From the NCBI GenBank assembly GCA_003222675.1, contig QHWT01000063.1, positions 49,670 to 113,669 of the forward strand: a stretch of 64,000 nucleotides of DNA, written 5' to 3'. The translations under genes and the position numbers were made by a program. A model generated the notes under the pieces. It was not told the DNA's origin and ran no database searches. It saw only the letters and a list, made by a program, of their open reading frames with translations. Of the stretch, positions 36,892 to 45,490 are shown in pieces (position 1 is the stretch's first letter; every line of letters starts with the position of its first letter). The stretch is from Acidobacteriota bacterium. Its GTDB lineage: Bacteria > Acidobacteriota > Vicinamibacteria > Vicinamibacterales > 2-12-FULL-66-21.

Positions 36892-38142
36892 CTACGCGCG
36901 CGCGAGCAGGCCTGCGAACACCTGGCAGACGATCGCGCCGACGACCACCATCGCGATCCCCCACGCGAGGAGCTGCCTGAAGAGGACGCGAGCCTCCGGA
37001 CCATCGGACACCGCGGCGATACACAACGCGCCGATTGTCGAGAGCGGCGACACATCGACCAGTGACGATCCCACATTGATGCTGAGGGCCACCGCGAGCG
37101 GATCGCCACCTCCAACTTTATGTACCAGCCCAGGCACCGTCGGGAGAAACGCAGGGAGCACGACGCCGGACGTGCTGCTGTAGAGCGAAATTGCGCCCGT
37201 GACGAACGCGATGACGCCGTCGAGCGTCGCTGGCGACGCGAGACGCGCAAGAAGATCGGTGAAGAGCGTCATGCCGCCCGTCGTCTCGAGCAGGGCGACG
37301 AGCGTGCTGACGCCGGTCACCATCAGAATCGCGCCCCATGGAACGCGCGCGATCGCGCGTCCTTCCTCGGCCGTGCTCGTCCCGAGCAGCAAAACCGCTG
37401 CGAGGAATGCGCTGAGGCCGGGGTGTAACCGGAATACGACCACGCCGAAAATCCATCCGACGAGCACGGCGATCGTGAATCGCTGGCGACCCGAGAACGT
37501 CACACGTGGTGCGACCGTTATCCTTGATGGGTCGTCGGCGGCCATCAGCTGTCGGCCCAGAATCACATAGGCCGCAACGGCAACGAGCGCGCTGGCCGCG
37601 AAGTTCGCGAACATCACCTTGCCTGGATGCCCGCCCACGCCGGCTTCTGCCATCTTCGTGTTCGCGATAATGCCGACGGCGCTTACGGGCGAAAGATTAC
37701 CCGCGTTGGCGCCGTTGGCGACCACCAGCGCCGACAGGAACGGCGGCACCCCGGCGCGCGCGCCGATTGCCATGGTCAGCGGCGCGACGAGCGCTACGCT
37801 CGACACAGCGCCTGGACCGATCATCGAGATGACGAACGCGATGGCGAAGAACATCGGGGGGAGCAGCGCGGCACGGCCGCGCGTGACGGCGACGGCGCGG
37901 TGCGCGAGTCCTTCAAGCGTGCCGTTCGTCTCTGCGGCCGCGAAGAGCAGCGTCATCCCCGTCAGCGTGAGAAACAGCGCCGAAGGAAAGCCGCGGACGA
38001 TGGTGTCGGCGCCGAGATGTGCCACGAACGTGCCGATCAGCCAGGCAAAGACCAGCGCCGCGAGGCCCACGTTGAGGCGCGTCGTCATCGACAGCACGAT
38101 GGCGAGGATCAGCGCGATGAGCGACGCGACCGCCACATTCAT
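36892..38142 (-). CDS. matC: Malonate/dicarboxylate carrier, MatC-like
   Basis: 416-residue inner-membrane carrier with about 11-12 hydrophobic segments (ASLIALILAIVLSMTT, VGLAALVFAWLIGTFVAHLG, PMFFAIAFVISMIGPGAVSS, ...). The N-terminal part resembles the dicarboxylate carrier MatC domain of the SLC13/citrate-like group, with the re-entrant signature NGANAGNLSPVSAVG and a matching C-terminal SINVGSSLVDVSPLSTIGA. The ATG at 38142 overlaps the stop of the synthetase (ATGA). Together they suggest malonate uptake followed by CoA activation. Substrate assignment rests on the neighbour and family memory. Confidence 0.82.
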   Translation of the reverse strand: MNVAVASLIALILAIVLSMTTRLNVGLAALVFAWLIGTFVAHLGADTIVRGFPSALFLTLTGMTLLFAAAETNGTLEGLAHRAVAVTRGRAALLPPMFFAIAFVISMIGPGAVSSVALVAPLTMAIGARAGVPPFLSALVVANGANAGNLSPVSAVGIIANTKMAEAGVGGHPGKVMFANFAASALVAVAAYVILGRQLMAADDPSRITVAPRVTFSGRQRFTIAVLVGWIFGVVVFRLHPGLSAFLAAVLLLGTSTAEEGRAIARVPWGAILMVTGVSTLVALLETTGGMTLFTDLLARLASPATLDGVIAFVTGAISLYSSTSGVVLPAFLPTVPGLVHKVGGGDPLAVALSINVGSSLVDVSPLSTIGALCIAAVSDGPEARVLFRQLLAWGIAMVVVGAIVCQVFAGLLARA

Positions 38143-39644
38143 GAGTGTCCAGGCGACTTCGCTGCGCCGGACTCGTCCGCTTGCATCAGCTTGGCCACTT
38201 CCGGTTTCAGGACCTTGCCCATGGCGTTCCTTGGCAGCGACGGCATGCAGTGCAGTTCCCGTGGAATCTTGTATGGTGCGAGACGCGCCTTTGCCCACGC
38301 ATGCAGATTTTCGAGCGACAGCGCCGCACGCGCGTGCAGCTCCACCGCGACCGACACGCGCTCGCCCCATTCAGGATCGACGATCCCGACGACGGCGCAG
38401 TCGGATACCGCGGGATGTGCGCGGATCACCTCCTCGACTTCGAGCGCGGACACCTTGTAGCCGCCGGTCTTGATGATGTCCACGCTCGTGCGTCCGAGCA
38501 GTCGATACGCGCCGTGTTCGACGACCGCCACGTCGCCCGTGCGGAACCAGCCGTCGCGAAACGCGCTTCGCGTTTCATCCGGTCTCCGCCAGTACTCGAG
38601 GAACACGCCGGGGCCGCGCACTTCGAGTTCTCCGGCCGTCCCGTCGGCAATCTCGTGTCCCGCGTCATCCACAAGTCGAACGTCGACGCCCGGGAGTGGT
38701 GAACCAACGCTGCCCGGCCGCCTCTCGCCGAGCAATGGGTTCGACAGCGCCATGCCGATCTCCGTCATACCGTAACGCTCGAGCAGCGTGTGTCCGCTGA
38801 TCTCGCGCCAGCGATCGAGCGTCTGCAACGGCAGCGCCGCGGATCCCGACATCATGAGCCGCGCGCGCCGGCAGCCTTCCGATCGCGCGCGTTGAACGCC
38901 TGCCGATGCCGCGTCCCACGAGGCGATAAGCCGGTGATAGATCGTGGGCACCGCGGTGAATACCGTGATCTCGCCGGATGCGAGGCGCTCCCACGCCGCC
39001 TCCGTGTCAAAGGCTGGAAGCATCTCGCAGGTCGCGCCCGAGGACAACGCGCAGCCGACCACATTGACGATCCCGTGCACGTGATGGAGCGGCAGCACCA
39101 GCAGCGTGTGATCGTCACGCGTCCACGCCCACGCATCGATGAGTGATCCGATCTGCGCCGCCAGGTTGCCGTGGGTGGACACGACGCCCTTCGGCTTGCC
39201 GGTCGTGCCGCTGGTGTACACGATCAGCGCGCGACGATCGGGCGCGAACGATGACGAAGAGAACGTCCTCGAGCCCGCACGCGCGAGGAGATCCGTTGTC
39301 AGCGCGAATCGTGCGCCCGCTCGGCGCGCGATGGGCTCCAGCATTGCGGCGCTTATTGGATCGCCAATCACGATCGACGCGTCGGCGTCGCGAATCACGA
39401 ACTCGAGCTCCGCGGCTGGGTGCGAAACGGCGAGGGGGACGGCGATGCCGCCGGCGCGCCAGATGCCACGCGTCACCGCGACATGGGCGAAACTCGGTGG
39501 CACGAGGTACGCGACGCGCGCCTCGTTGAGGTTCGACGCACCGTCCGCGAGCGCCGCGCACACGCGCTCGGCCGCCTCGTCGAGGTTGCGGTAGGTGAAG
39601 GTTCCGTCCGGGGCGATTACCGCCGTGCGATCAGCTGCGTGCAT
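38139..39644 (-). CDS. matB: Malonyl-CoA synthetase (MatB/ACSF3-like)
   Basis: ATP-dependent adenylate-forming ligase making malonyl-CoA from malonate. Motifs: P-loop YTSGTTGKPKGVV, PLHHVHGIVN, RYGMTEIGMALSNPL (A5), GWFRTGDVAV, the hinge GRTSVDIIKTGGYKVSALEV, and the catalytic Lys in PRNAMGKVLK. The hinge and the MTEIGMALS block match the malonyl-CoA synthetase subgroup that includes human ACSF3. The start is placed at the ATG 39644 (MHAADRTAV) rather than 39677, because a -10-like GATAATA lies between them on the minus strand. It overlaps matC by 4 nt. No malonyl-CoA decarboxylase is seen nearby, so the product may feed fatty-acid synthesis. Confidence 0.88.
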   Translation of the reverse strand: MHAADRTAVIAPDGTFTYRNLDEAAERVCAALADGASNLNEARVAYLVPPSFAHVAVTRGIWRAGGIAVPLAVSHPAAELEFVIRDADASIVIGDPISAAMLEPIARRAGARFALTTDLLARAGSRTFSSSSFAPDRRALIVYTSGTTGKPKGVVSTHGNLAAQIGSLIDAWAWTRDDHTLLVLPLHHVHGIVNVVGCALSSGATCEMLPAFDTEAAWERLASGEITVFTAVPTIYHRLIASWDAASAGVQRARSEGCRRARLMMSGSAALPLQTLDRWREISGHTLLERYGMTEIGMALSNPLLGERRPGSVGSPLPGVDVRLVDDAGHEIADGTAGELEVRGPGVFLEYWRRPDETRSAFRDGWFRTGDVAVVEHGAYRLLGRTSVDIIKTGGYKVSALEVEEVIRAHPAVSDCAVVGIVDPEWGERVSVAVELHARAALSLENLHAWAKARLAPYKIPRELHCMPSLPRNAMGKVLKPEVAKLMQADESGAAKSPGHS

Positions 39645-39655
39645 CGGGTGAGAGG

Positions 39656-39666
39656 TTGTATTATCC
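39656..39666. promoter_or_regulatory. Bidirectional -10 region between matB and the DUF3667 gene
   Basis: TTGTATTATCC reads TATTAT on the plus strand, 12-13 bp before the ATG at 39676, and GATAATA on the minus strand, about 13 bp before the ATG at 39644. One AT-rich core could thus serve both genes, with leaders of only about 6 nt. No clear -35 boxes. This is an inference from sequence. Confidence 0.45.
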
Positions 39667-39675
39667 GCCGAGAAC

Positions 39676-40474
39676 ATGGGGCACGCCGTGCCAGCATCGG
39701 ATGCCTGCTACAACTGCGCCACGCCGCTGTCGGGCGCATACTGCGCCGCGTGCGGACAGAAGGCGCTGCCGCTCAATCCCGGCCTCCACGATTTCCTGCA
39801 CGATTTCACCGACGAGATGCTGCACGTGGACGGCAAGATCTTTCAGTCCACACGGAAGCTCCTGACGGCGCCGGGATTCCTGACGCGGGAACAGTTCGAA
39901 GGACGGCGCGCCCGCTGGATTTCGCCCATCCGCCTGTATCTCATTTTCAGCCTCGCGTACTTCGCGATGACGTCACTCGTGCCGGTCTCAGGCGTGCGCG
40001 TGACGATCAAAAGCGAGAGCGATCAGGAGACGGCCGAGGAGTTGCGCAAGCTGGGATTCGGGAGCGAGCAGGACCTGCACGTTGCAGCACGCCCGGAGCA
40101 AATGGGCGCCGCGCGTCATGTTCCTCCTCGTGCCGCTGTTTGCCTGGCTCGTACATCGCGCGTACCGCCGCACCGGCAGGAATTATCCGCAGCATCTCTA
40201 TTTCGCGTTGCACGTGCACGCCGCATGGTTTGCCGCCGGCGCCATCGCCACCGCTGCACGACTGGTGCCCTGGCCGTTGGTGGCGCAGGCGGTGGCCGCG
40301 CTCGCGCTGGCGTACGCAGCCGTCTACGTGGTGCTCGCGTTGCGCAAGGCGTATGACGGAAGCGCGTGGCACGCCGTCGGTCGCGCGTTCGTCATCGTCG
40401 GAGTGTATTGGATTGCGGTGATTGTCGCGTCGGTAGCGCTGGCGCTGCCGGTGATCTTCTGGCGAACCTTGTAG
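39676..40474 (+). CDS. DUF3667 zinc-ribbon membrane protein, frameshifted
   Basis: The first part has the DUF3667 layout: zinc ribbon CYNC...YCAACGQK, LNPGLHDFLHDFTDEMLHVD, the conserved TAPGFLTREQFEGRRARWIS and a first TM (PIRLYLIFSLAYFAMTSLV). At about 40080 the frame changes. The remainder, LQHARSKWAPRVMFLLVPLF followed by TM segments and ending VALALPVIFWRTL, lies one frame over. A one-base insertion or two-base deletion near 40070-40090 would explain it. The intact protein would be about 265 residues in the inner membrane. Function unknown. It may be transcribed without a leader. Confidence 0.82.
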
Positions 40475-40489
40475 AGAACAGGAATGGTC

Positions 40490-40993
40490 ATGCTGACCCG
40501 CAGAAACCTGATTGTAACGTTGATGGCCACGCTGGGTTCGCGGATGGCGAGCGCACGCGCACGCCAGCAACCGCCCGCCGGCAGTCCTCTCCCTCGAAGC
40601 CTTCCACCCACAACCGTGCCGGCTCCGACGACCGAGATCATGGGTTCGTCCATCTTCGACTGGACAACGCTGTCCGTGCAGAAGACGAAGGTGGGCGAGA
40701 GCCGGAAGGTGTGCCAGGCGCCGACGGCAACGCTCGACGAGCTCGAGTGTCACATCACAACGCTGAATCCCGGCGAAACCCCGCACCCGCCGCATAAGCA
40801 CCCCGACGAGGAACTCGTGATCGTCAAGGAAGGGACCGTCGAGTCGCTCGTCAACGGCATGACACGACGCGTGGGTCCGGGCTCGGTGATCTTCCAGGCG
40901 TCGAACCAGATGCACAGCATCAGGAACGTCGGTGAAGGTCCCGCGACGTATCACGTGATCAAGTGGAATTCTCCCGGCATGCTGAAGAAATAG
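40490..40993 (+). CDS. Secreted cupin-domain protein
   Basis: 167 residues from the second ATG (40490), favoured because AGGA lies 6 nt before it; the ATG at 40484 touches the same AGGA. The N-terminus TRRNLIVTLMATLGS has a twin-arginine look. The cupin barrel shows the metal motif HPPHKHPDEELVIVKEGTVE (two or three His and Glu) and the second motif NQMHSIRNVG. Binding of a metal and small-molecule chemistry are likely, but the reaction is unknown. The next gene starts 15 bp on, so both may be one transcript. Confidence 0.82.
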   Translation: MLTRRNLIVTLMATLGSRMASARARQQPPAGSPLPRSLPPTTVPAPTTEIMGSSIFDWTTLSVQKTKVGESRKVCQAPTATLDELECHITTLNPGETPHPPHKHPDEELVIVKEGTVESLVNGMTRRVGPGSVIFQASNQMHSIRNVGEGPATYHVIKWNSPGMLKK

Positions 40994-41008
40994 AGAAGGG
41001 GACGAGCG

Positions 41009-43162
41009 ATGAAGTTCATGAGACTGCTCTCTGCCGCGATCGTCGCATACGGATTCGCGGCGGCCGCCGTAACGGTCAACACGAGCACACAGCAGGAAAC
41101 AGGCCAGGCCGTTCGCATCGACCCGGATGACATCGGGGGCGTGGTGAGCGGTCCGCAAGGACCCGAAGCGGGCGTGTGGGTGATTGCCGAGACCGCCGAT
41201 CTTCCGACGCGCTTCGTGCGGATCGTCGTCACCGACGATCGCGGCCGATACGTGATCCCCGACCTGCCGAAAGCCATGTACACGGTGTGGGCCCGTGGAT
41301 ATGGATTGATCGATTCTGCGAAGTCGCACGCGATGCCGGGGCAGACGGTGAACCTGAGAGCGCTCATCGCGCGCGACCCGCGCGGCGCTGCGCGGTACTA
41401 TCCCTCGGGCTATTGGTTCTCGCTTCTCAACCCGCCGTCCCCGAAAGAATTTCCCGGCACGGGACCCGACGGCAACGGCATTGCGCCCGGTCTGAAGACC
41501 CAGGCCGAGTGGCTCCGGCTGGTGAAATCGGGCGGCTGCCTTTCGTGTCACGGGCTTGGCACGCCAGGCACGCGCGAGATTCCGGCGGGCCTCGGTGTCT
41601 TCGATTCCTCGTCCGATGCCTGGATGCGCCGCGTTCAGTCCGGCCAGGCGGGCGCAAACATGATGAGCACGCTCAACCAGCTCGGCGCCAAGCGCACGCT
41701 CGCCGTGTTTGCGGACTGGACGGATCGCATCAAGGGCGGCGAAGTGCCGCCGGCGCCGCCGCGTCCGCAGGGGATCGAGCGCAACGTGGTGATCACCGAG
41801 TGGGATTGGGCGGATCCGAAGGCGTACCTGCACGACGAGGTCTCGACGGATCGGCGAAACCCCACGCTCAACCCGAATGGATTGATCTACGGCGCGCTCG
41901 AATTGAGCGCCGATTATCTGCCCGTCCTGGATCCGGTTCACAACACGATCAGCCAGGTGAAGCTGACGGTGCGCGATGAGGCGACCGAGCCGGCCCCGGG
42001 TTCCGCGATGCTGCAGCCGTCGCCGTATTTCGACAAGGAAGTCATCTGGACGAGCCGCAACAACGTGCACAATCCGATGTTCGACGAGAAGGGACGCGTC
42101 TGGATCACATCGGCGGTACGTCCGCCCGACAATCCGGCGTTCTGCAAGGAAGGCTCGGAGCATCCGTCGGCGAAGCTGACGCCGCTTCAGCGCGCCAGCC
42201 GGCACCTGGCCGTCTACGATCCGAAGACGCAGAAGCTCACGCACATCAGCACGTGTTTCGGCACGCACCACCTGATGTTCGCGGAAGACGCGAACAACAC
42301 GCTCTGGACGAGCGGCGGCGGACAGGTCGTCGGCTGGTTGAACCGGAAGATGTTCGACGAGACCGGCGACGAGGAGAAGTCGCAGGGCTGGACCGTGCTC
42401 ATCATGGATACCAACGGCAACGGCAAGCGCGACGACTACGTGGAACCGAACGAGCCAGTCGATCCGACGAAGGACAAGCGGCTCGGCGCCGCCTTCTATT
42501 CGGTCGCGCCTGCGCCTGACGGATCCATCTGGGGCTCGGTGCTTGGCTTCCCCGGCGCGATCGTGCGCCTCAATCCCGGAACGAATCCTCCGGCGACCGC
42601 GCTCGCGGAAGTCTACGAGCCGCCAGTCGACAAGCACGCCTACTCGCCTCGCGGCATGGACATCGATCGCAACGGCGTCGCGTGGGTCGCGCTCGCCAGC
42701 GGCCATATGGCGAGCTTCGATCGGCGGAAGTGCAAGGGGCCGCTGAATGGTCCGTCGGCAACAGGCAAGCAGTGTCCGGAAGGTTGGACGCTGTATACCG
42801 AGCCGCTGCCACAGATGAAAGGGGTGAGCGACCCTGGCAGCGCCGAGTCCAGCTACTACACCTGGGTCGATCAGTTCGACACGCTGGGTCTCGGCGCGAA
42901 CACGCCAATCAATACCGGGAACGAATCCGAAGGGCTGCTCGCGTTGAAGGACGGCAAGTTCGTCGTGCTCCGCGTGCCGTATCCGACGGGCTATTACACG
43001 AAATGGATGGACGGCCGCATCGACGATCCGAAGGGCGGATGGAAAGGCCGCGGGATCTGGTCCACCGTCAGCACGCGCACCCCCTTCCACATGGAAACCG
43101 GCAAGGGGACCACGAGCAAGGTGATTCATTTCCAGATGCGACCGGATCCGCTGGCGCGGTAG
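41009..43162 (+). CDS. Carboxypeptidase-regulatory, single-heme and propeller protein
   Basis: 717 residues, exported (LLSAAIVAYGFAAAAVT). Residues about 40-125 are a regulatory beta-sandwich (GVVSGPQGPEAGVWVIAETA, DDRGRYVIPDLPKAMYTVWA). A heme c site CLSCH is at residue 177, so a one-heme cytochrome segment follows. From about 250 there are propeller-like strands of the Vgb/SMP-30 type (MFDEKGRVWITSAVRPPDN, YSVAPAPDGSIWGSVLGFPG, GMDIDRNGVAWVALASGHMA). It may be a periplasmic redox sensor or lyase-like protein. Similar proteins are common in Acidobacteriota and uncharacterised. AAGGGG lies before the ATG. Confidence 0.8.
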   Translation: MKFMRLLSAAIVAYGFAAAAVTVNTSTQQETGQAVRIDPDDIGGVVSGPQGPEAGVWVIAETADLPTRFVRIVVTDDRGRYVIPDLPKAMYTVWARGYGLIDSAKSHAMPGQTVNLRALIARDPRGAARYYPSGYWFSLLNPPSPKEFPGTGPDGNGIAPGLKTQAEWLRLVKSGGCLSCHGLGTPGTREIPAGLGVFDSSSDAWMRRVQSGQAGANMMSTLNQLGAKRTLAVFADWTDRIKGGEVPPAPPRPQGIERNVVITEWDWADPKAYLHDEVSTDRRNPTLNPNGLIYGALELSADYLPVLDPVHNTISQVKLTVRDEATEPAPGSAMLQPSPYFDKEVIWTSRNNVHNPMFDEKGRVWITSAVRPPDNPAFCKEGSEHPSAKLTPLQRASRHLAVYDPKTQKLTHISTCFGTHHLMFAEDANNTLWTSGGGQVVGWLNRKMFDETGDEEKSQGWTVLIMDTNGNGKRDDYVEPNEPVDPTKDKRLGAAFYSVAPAPDGSIWGSVLGFPGAIVRLNPGTNPPATALAEVYEPPVDKHAYSPRGMDIDRNGVAWVALASGHMASFDRRKCKGPLNGPSATGKQCPEGWTLYTEPLPQMKGVSDPGSAESSYYTWVDQFDTLGLGANTPINTGNESEGLLALKDGKFVVLRVPYPTGYYTKWMDGRIDDPKGGWKGRGIWSTVSTRTPFHMETGKGTTSKVIHFQMRPDPLAR

Positions 43163-43264
43163 AACGGGGACACTCACAGTTCCGCGGCATCAGAACGGGG
43201 ACACTCACAGTTCCGCCGCCAGAAGCGTCCGATTGTGGGAAGAACTGTGAGTGTCCCCGTTCTG
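43161..43264. repeat. REP-like cluster, family C (GGGGACACTCACAGTTCC)
   Basis: Two direct copies of AGAACGGGGACACTCACAGT (43161 and 43191) and one inverted copy AACTGTGAGTGTCCCCGTTC (43243-43262) form a BIME-like cluster directly after the stop codon at 43162. A related pair is at 46766-46828. Such palindromes are typical of REP sequences moved by TnpA-REP (RAYT) enzymes; no such gene is in the window. The rest of the gap to 43383 shows nothing clear. Confidence 0.82.
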
Positions 43265-43383
43265 TGGTATCTTCCCGCGCGTACCTAGCGGGGCCCATGA
43301 ACCTAGCCGGGCCCCTACCTGCGCGCTCGCTCTCGCCGAGTTCGTGGACGTAGGCATCAGCGAGCACACAGGACAGGTGTGCG

Positions 43384-43782
43384 ATGCCTCACGAACTGAA
43401 GAAGCTCACTCCCAATCTCGTGGTCTCCAGCGTCGAGCGCAGCATGGCGTTCTATCGCGACGTACTCGGATTCACGGTCACGGCCACAGTGCCGGCCGCG
43501 TCGCCGCTCGTCTTCGCATCAGTTCAGTCCGGGCCGGTCGAGATCTTCCTGAACGCGCCGGAGCCCGCCATCGCGGAGTATCCTGCTTTCAAGGGTCGGC
43601 CGATCGGTGGGACATTGACGTTGTTCACTGAGGTGACCGCTATCGCGCGGGTGTATGAATCGCTTCAGGCACGCGTGAAGATCGTGATGCCGATCGAGAA
43701 GAAGTGGTACGGCGTCACCGAGTTCGCCTTCGAAGATCCCGACGGCTACCTTATTACGTATGCGGAGCGCGATCCCGCCTGA
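43384..43782 (+). CDS. VOC/glyoxalase-family protein
   Basis: 132 residues with two beta-alpha-beta-beta-beta units of the vicinal oxygen chelate fold: LTPNLVVSSVERSMAFYRDV, LGFTVTATV, and the C-terminal YGVTEFAFEDPDGYLITYAE, where Glu and Asp often bind metal. Members include glyoxalases, dioxygenases and antibiotic-binding proteins; which one this is cannot be told. The next gene starts 16 bp after its stop. Confidence 0.85.
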   Translation: MPHELKKLTPNLVVSSVERSMAFYRDVLGFTVTATVPAASPLVFASVQSGPVEIFLNAPEPAIAEYPAFKGRPIGGTLTLFTEVTAIARVYESLQARVKIVMPIEKKWYGVTEFAFEDPDGYLITYAERDPA

Positions 43783-43798
43783 CATCGGGAGGAACGTC

Positions 43799-44785
43799 GT
43801 GGCGCGTGTCCTGTGCGCCGTACTGACTCTGGTCTTCACAGCCACGTCGTGCGGTCGCCTTCATGCAGACCAACAGGCTGGAGTCGCGTCGCGCCCCGCC
43901 GCGCCGCAGTACTCCAGCCGGATCATGATCTACGACCTCGCCACGAAGGCATCCACGCTCGTGCACGAAGCCGACGCCGTGTGGGAAGCACCCAACTGGT
44001 CGCGCGATGGGCGCTTCCTGCTCTCGAATTCCGGCGGACACCTTTATCGCGTTCCTGTCGATCGCAGCGCCGCGCCGGAGATGATCACTGTCGACCCGTC
44101 GCTGCACTGCAACAACGATCACGACTTCTCCCCGGACGGCCGGCAGATCGCGATCTCCGCCTCGTCCGCTTCGTCCCGTCAATCGCAGGTGTATGTTGCC
44201 GACGCGGACGGATCGAATCATCGCCTTGTCGTGTCCGCCGCACCCAGCTACTTTCACGGCTGGTCTCCCGATGGAAAATATCTCTCCTTCGTCGCGAACC
44301 GCGACGGCAAACAGTACGATCTATATCGCGTGCCGAGCGCCGGCGGCCGGGAAGACCGGCTCACCGCCGATCCGGCGTACGACGATGGACCGGATTATTC
44401 GCGGGACGGGAAATGGATATATTTCAACTCGAACCGCGGGGGAGGCTGGAACATCTGGAGGATGCCGGTGGACGGCGCCGGCCCGGACGATCACAAGGCG
44501 CAGCGCGTCACCAGCGACGACCTCGAGGACTGGTTTCCGCATCCGTCGCCGGACGGAAGGTCGCTGCTGTTCCTGTCGTTTCCGCACGGAACGGAAGGGC
44601 ACAACGATCGGAACCTTCGGGTGCGGCTCCGCATGATTCCGATGCCGGGCGACTCGATCGATCCCGGGACGCCACAGACGCTGGTGGAGTTCACGGGCGG
44701 ACAAGGGACGATCAACGTGAACTCGTGGTCCCCCGACTCCACGCGCTTTGCATACGTCAGCTATGCAGCAAGGATGGGCGAGTGA
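43799..44785 (+). CDS. TolB-like PD40 beta-propeller protein, exported
   Basis: 328 residues from the GTG at 43799, chosen because GGGAGG stands at 43787-43792; an earlier ATG at 43760 would overlap the VOC gene. The N-terminus (VLCAVLTLVFTATSC) may be a lipoprotein signal. Propeller blades repeat the PD40 motif: APNWSRDGRFLLSN, DHDFSPDGRQIAISA, FHGWSPDGKYLSFVANRDGK, GPDYSRDGKWIYFNSNRGGG and PHPSPDGRSLLFLSF. Similar propellers bind peptides or carry fused peptidases; here there is no enzymatic domain. The next 240 bp hold no convincing gene. Confidence 0.83.
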   Translation: MARVLCAVLTLVFTATSCGRLHADQQAGVASRPAAPQYSSRIMIYDLATKASTLVHEADAVWEAPNWSRDGRFLLSNSGGHLYRVPVDRSAAPEMITVDPSLHCNNDHDFSPDGRQIAISASSASSRQSQVYVADADGSNHRLVVSAAPSYFHGWSPDGKYLSFVANRDGKQYDLYRVPSAGGREDRLTADPAYDDGPDYSRDGKWIYFNSNRGGGWNIWRMPVDGAGPDDHKAQRVTSDDLEDWFPHPSPDGRSLLFLSFPHGTEGHNDRNLRVRLRMIPMPGDSIDPGTPQTLVEFTGGQGTINVNSWSPDSTRFAYVSYAARMGE

Positions 44786-45026
44786 GGGCTGCGCGCAGTG
44801 ATCCTTCGAGTCTCAGGGTCGCTCTGAGCAAAGCTCGAACGGGCAAGGTGGAGAATCGAACGGGCCCACCGGAGATCGCAGAGGCCGCGAATGCTGCGAC
44901 GCGGGCGCAACTCCTTGTGCGCGTTGAAGAGCAGGCACGATGGAGCAATTCCAACGCACAGGTCGAGGAACTGGAACGAGCAGCGATTCGACCACCGCGC
45001 TAAGACGCGAAAGAAAGGAGCCAGCA

Positions 45027-45395
45027 TTGGACGCACTGCATCACGCGTTTTACGCTCGATACCTCTCGGTGGGAGACAAGGCGTATGCAGCTGGCAGCAA
45101 GACCCGCATCGCAGGCGGCGATCGGCTCGTCCTGCTGATCGGTGAGCTCCAGACGAACGTGAACACGCGCGGCTTTGCGCAGTATCTCGCCCACAAAGGA
45201 CGCCGCCGCGCCGAGTCCGCGCTGCGCGCCTTGACGACCGTCGGGGCGACCCAGACCGCCAGCATGCTCTCGGCGGCGCTGGCGCCCACGGTTTCCTCTT
45301 CTCGTTTGAACCTGCTCGACCGCCGGTTCAGCAATTCACGAGAAGATCTGCCGGCGTTGACGATGCGCTACATGGAACGACGCGAAGCCCCGTAG
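45027..45395 (+). CDS. DUF4375-like small protein
   Basis: 122 residues from the TTG at 45027, selected because AAGGAG ends 7 nt before it. Helical, with AFYARYLSVGDKAYAAG, IGELQTNVNTRGFAQYLAHK and a later ALTTVGATQTASMLSAAL. The ELQTxVNxxGFxQYL core resembles DUF4375/DMP19-type proteins, whose function is poorly known. No signal peptide. It stands alone, before the deiodinase-like gene. Confidence 0.72.
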   Translation: MDALHHAFYARYLSVGDKAYAAGSKTRIAGGDRLVLLIGELQTNVNTRGFAQYLAHKGRRRAESALRALTTVGATQTASMLSAALAPTVSSSRLNLLDRRFSNSREDLPALTMRYMERREAP

Positions 45396-45405
45396 CTGAT
45401 TCGGC

Positions 45406-45433
45406 GGACCTCGGACCTCGGACCTCGGACCGC
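45406..45433. repeat. Short tandem repeat GGACCTC (7-bp unit)
   Basis: Three to four copies of GGACCTC directly after the DUF4375-like stop codon. It can slip in copy number. A downstream TAGAAT (about 45474-45479) may be the -10 of the deiodinase-like gene. Confidence 0.7.
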
Positions 45434-45490
45434 GCCTGCGCCGCTCCGTGCTCCTCCGGTCTGAAGGTGCGCTAGAATGCGCCACACGCT

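Noticed and set aside
40007-43177. Minus-strand open frame of about 1,056 codons opposite the cupin and heme-propeller genes
   Set aside because: Composition is that of a shadow frame; the plus-strand genes have signal peptides, a heme motif and ribosome-binding sites.
44786-45026. Possible continuation of a gene after the PD40 protein
   Set aside because: Frames here are short or shadow-like; the supported start of the next gene is the TTG at 45027 with AAGGAG.
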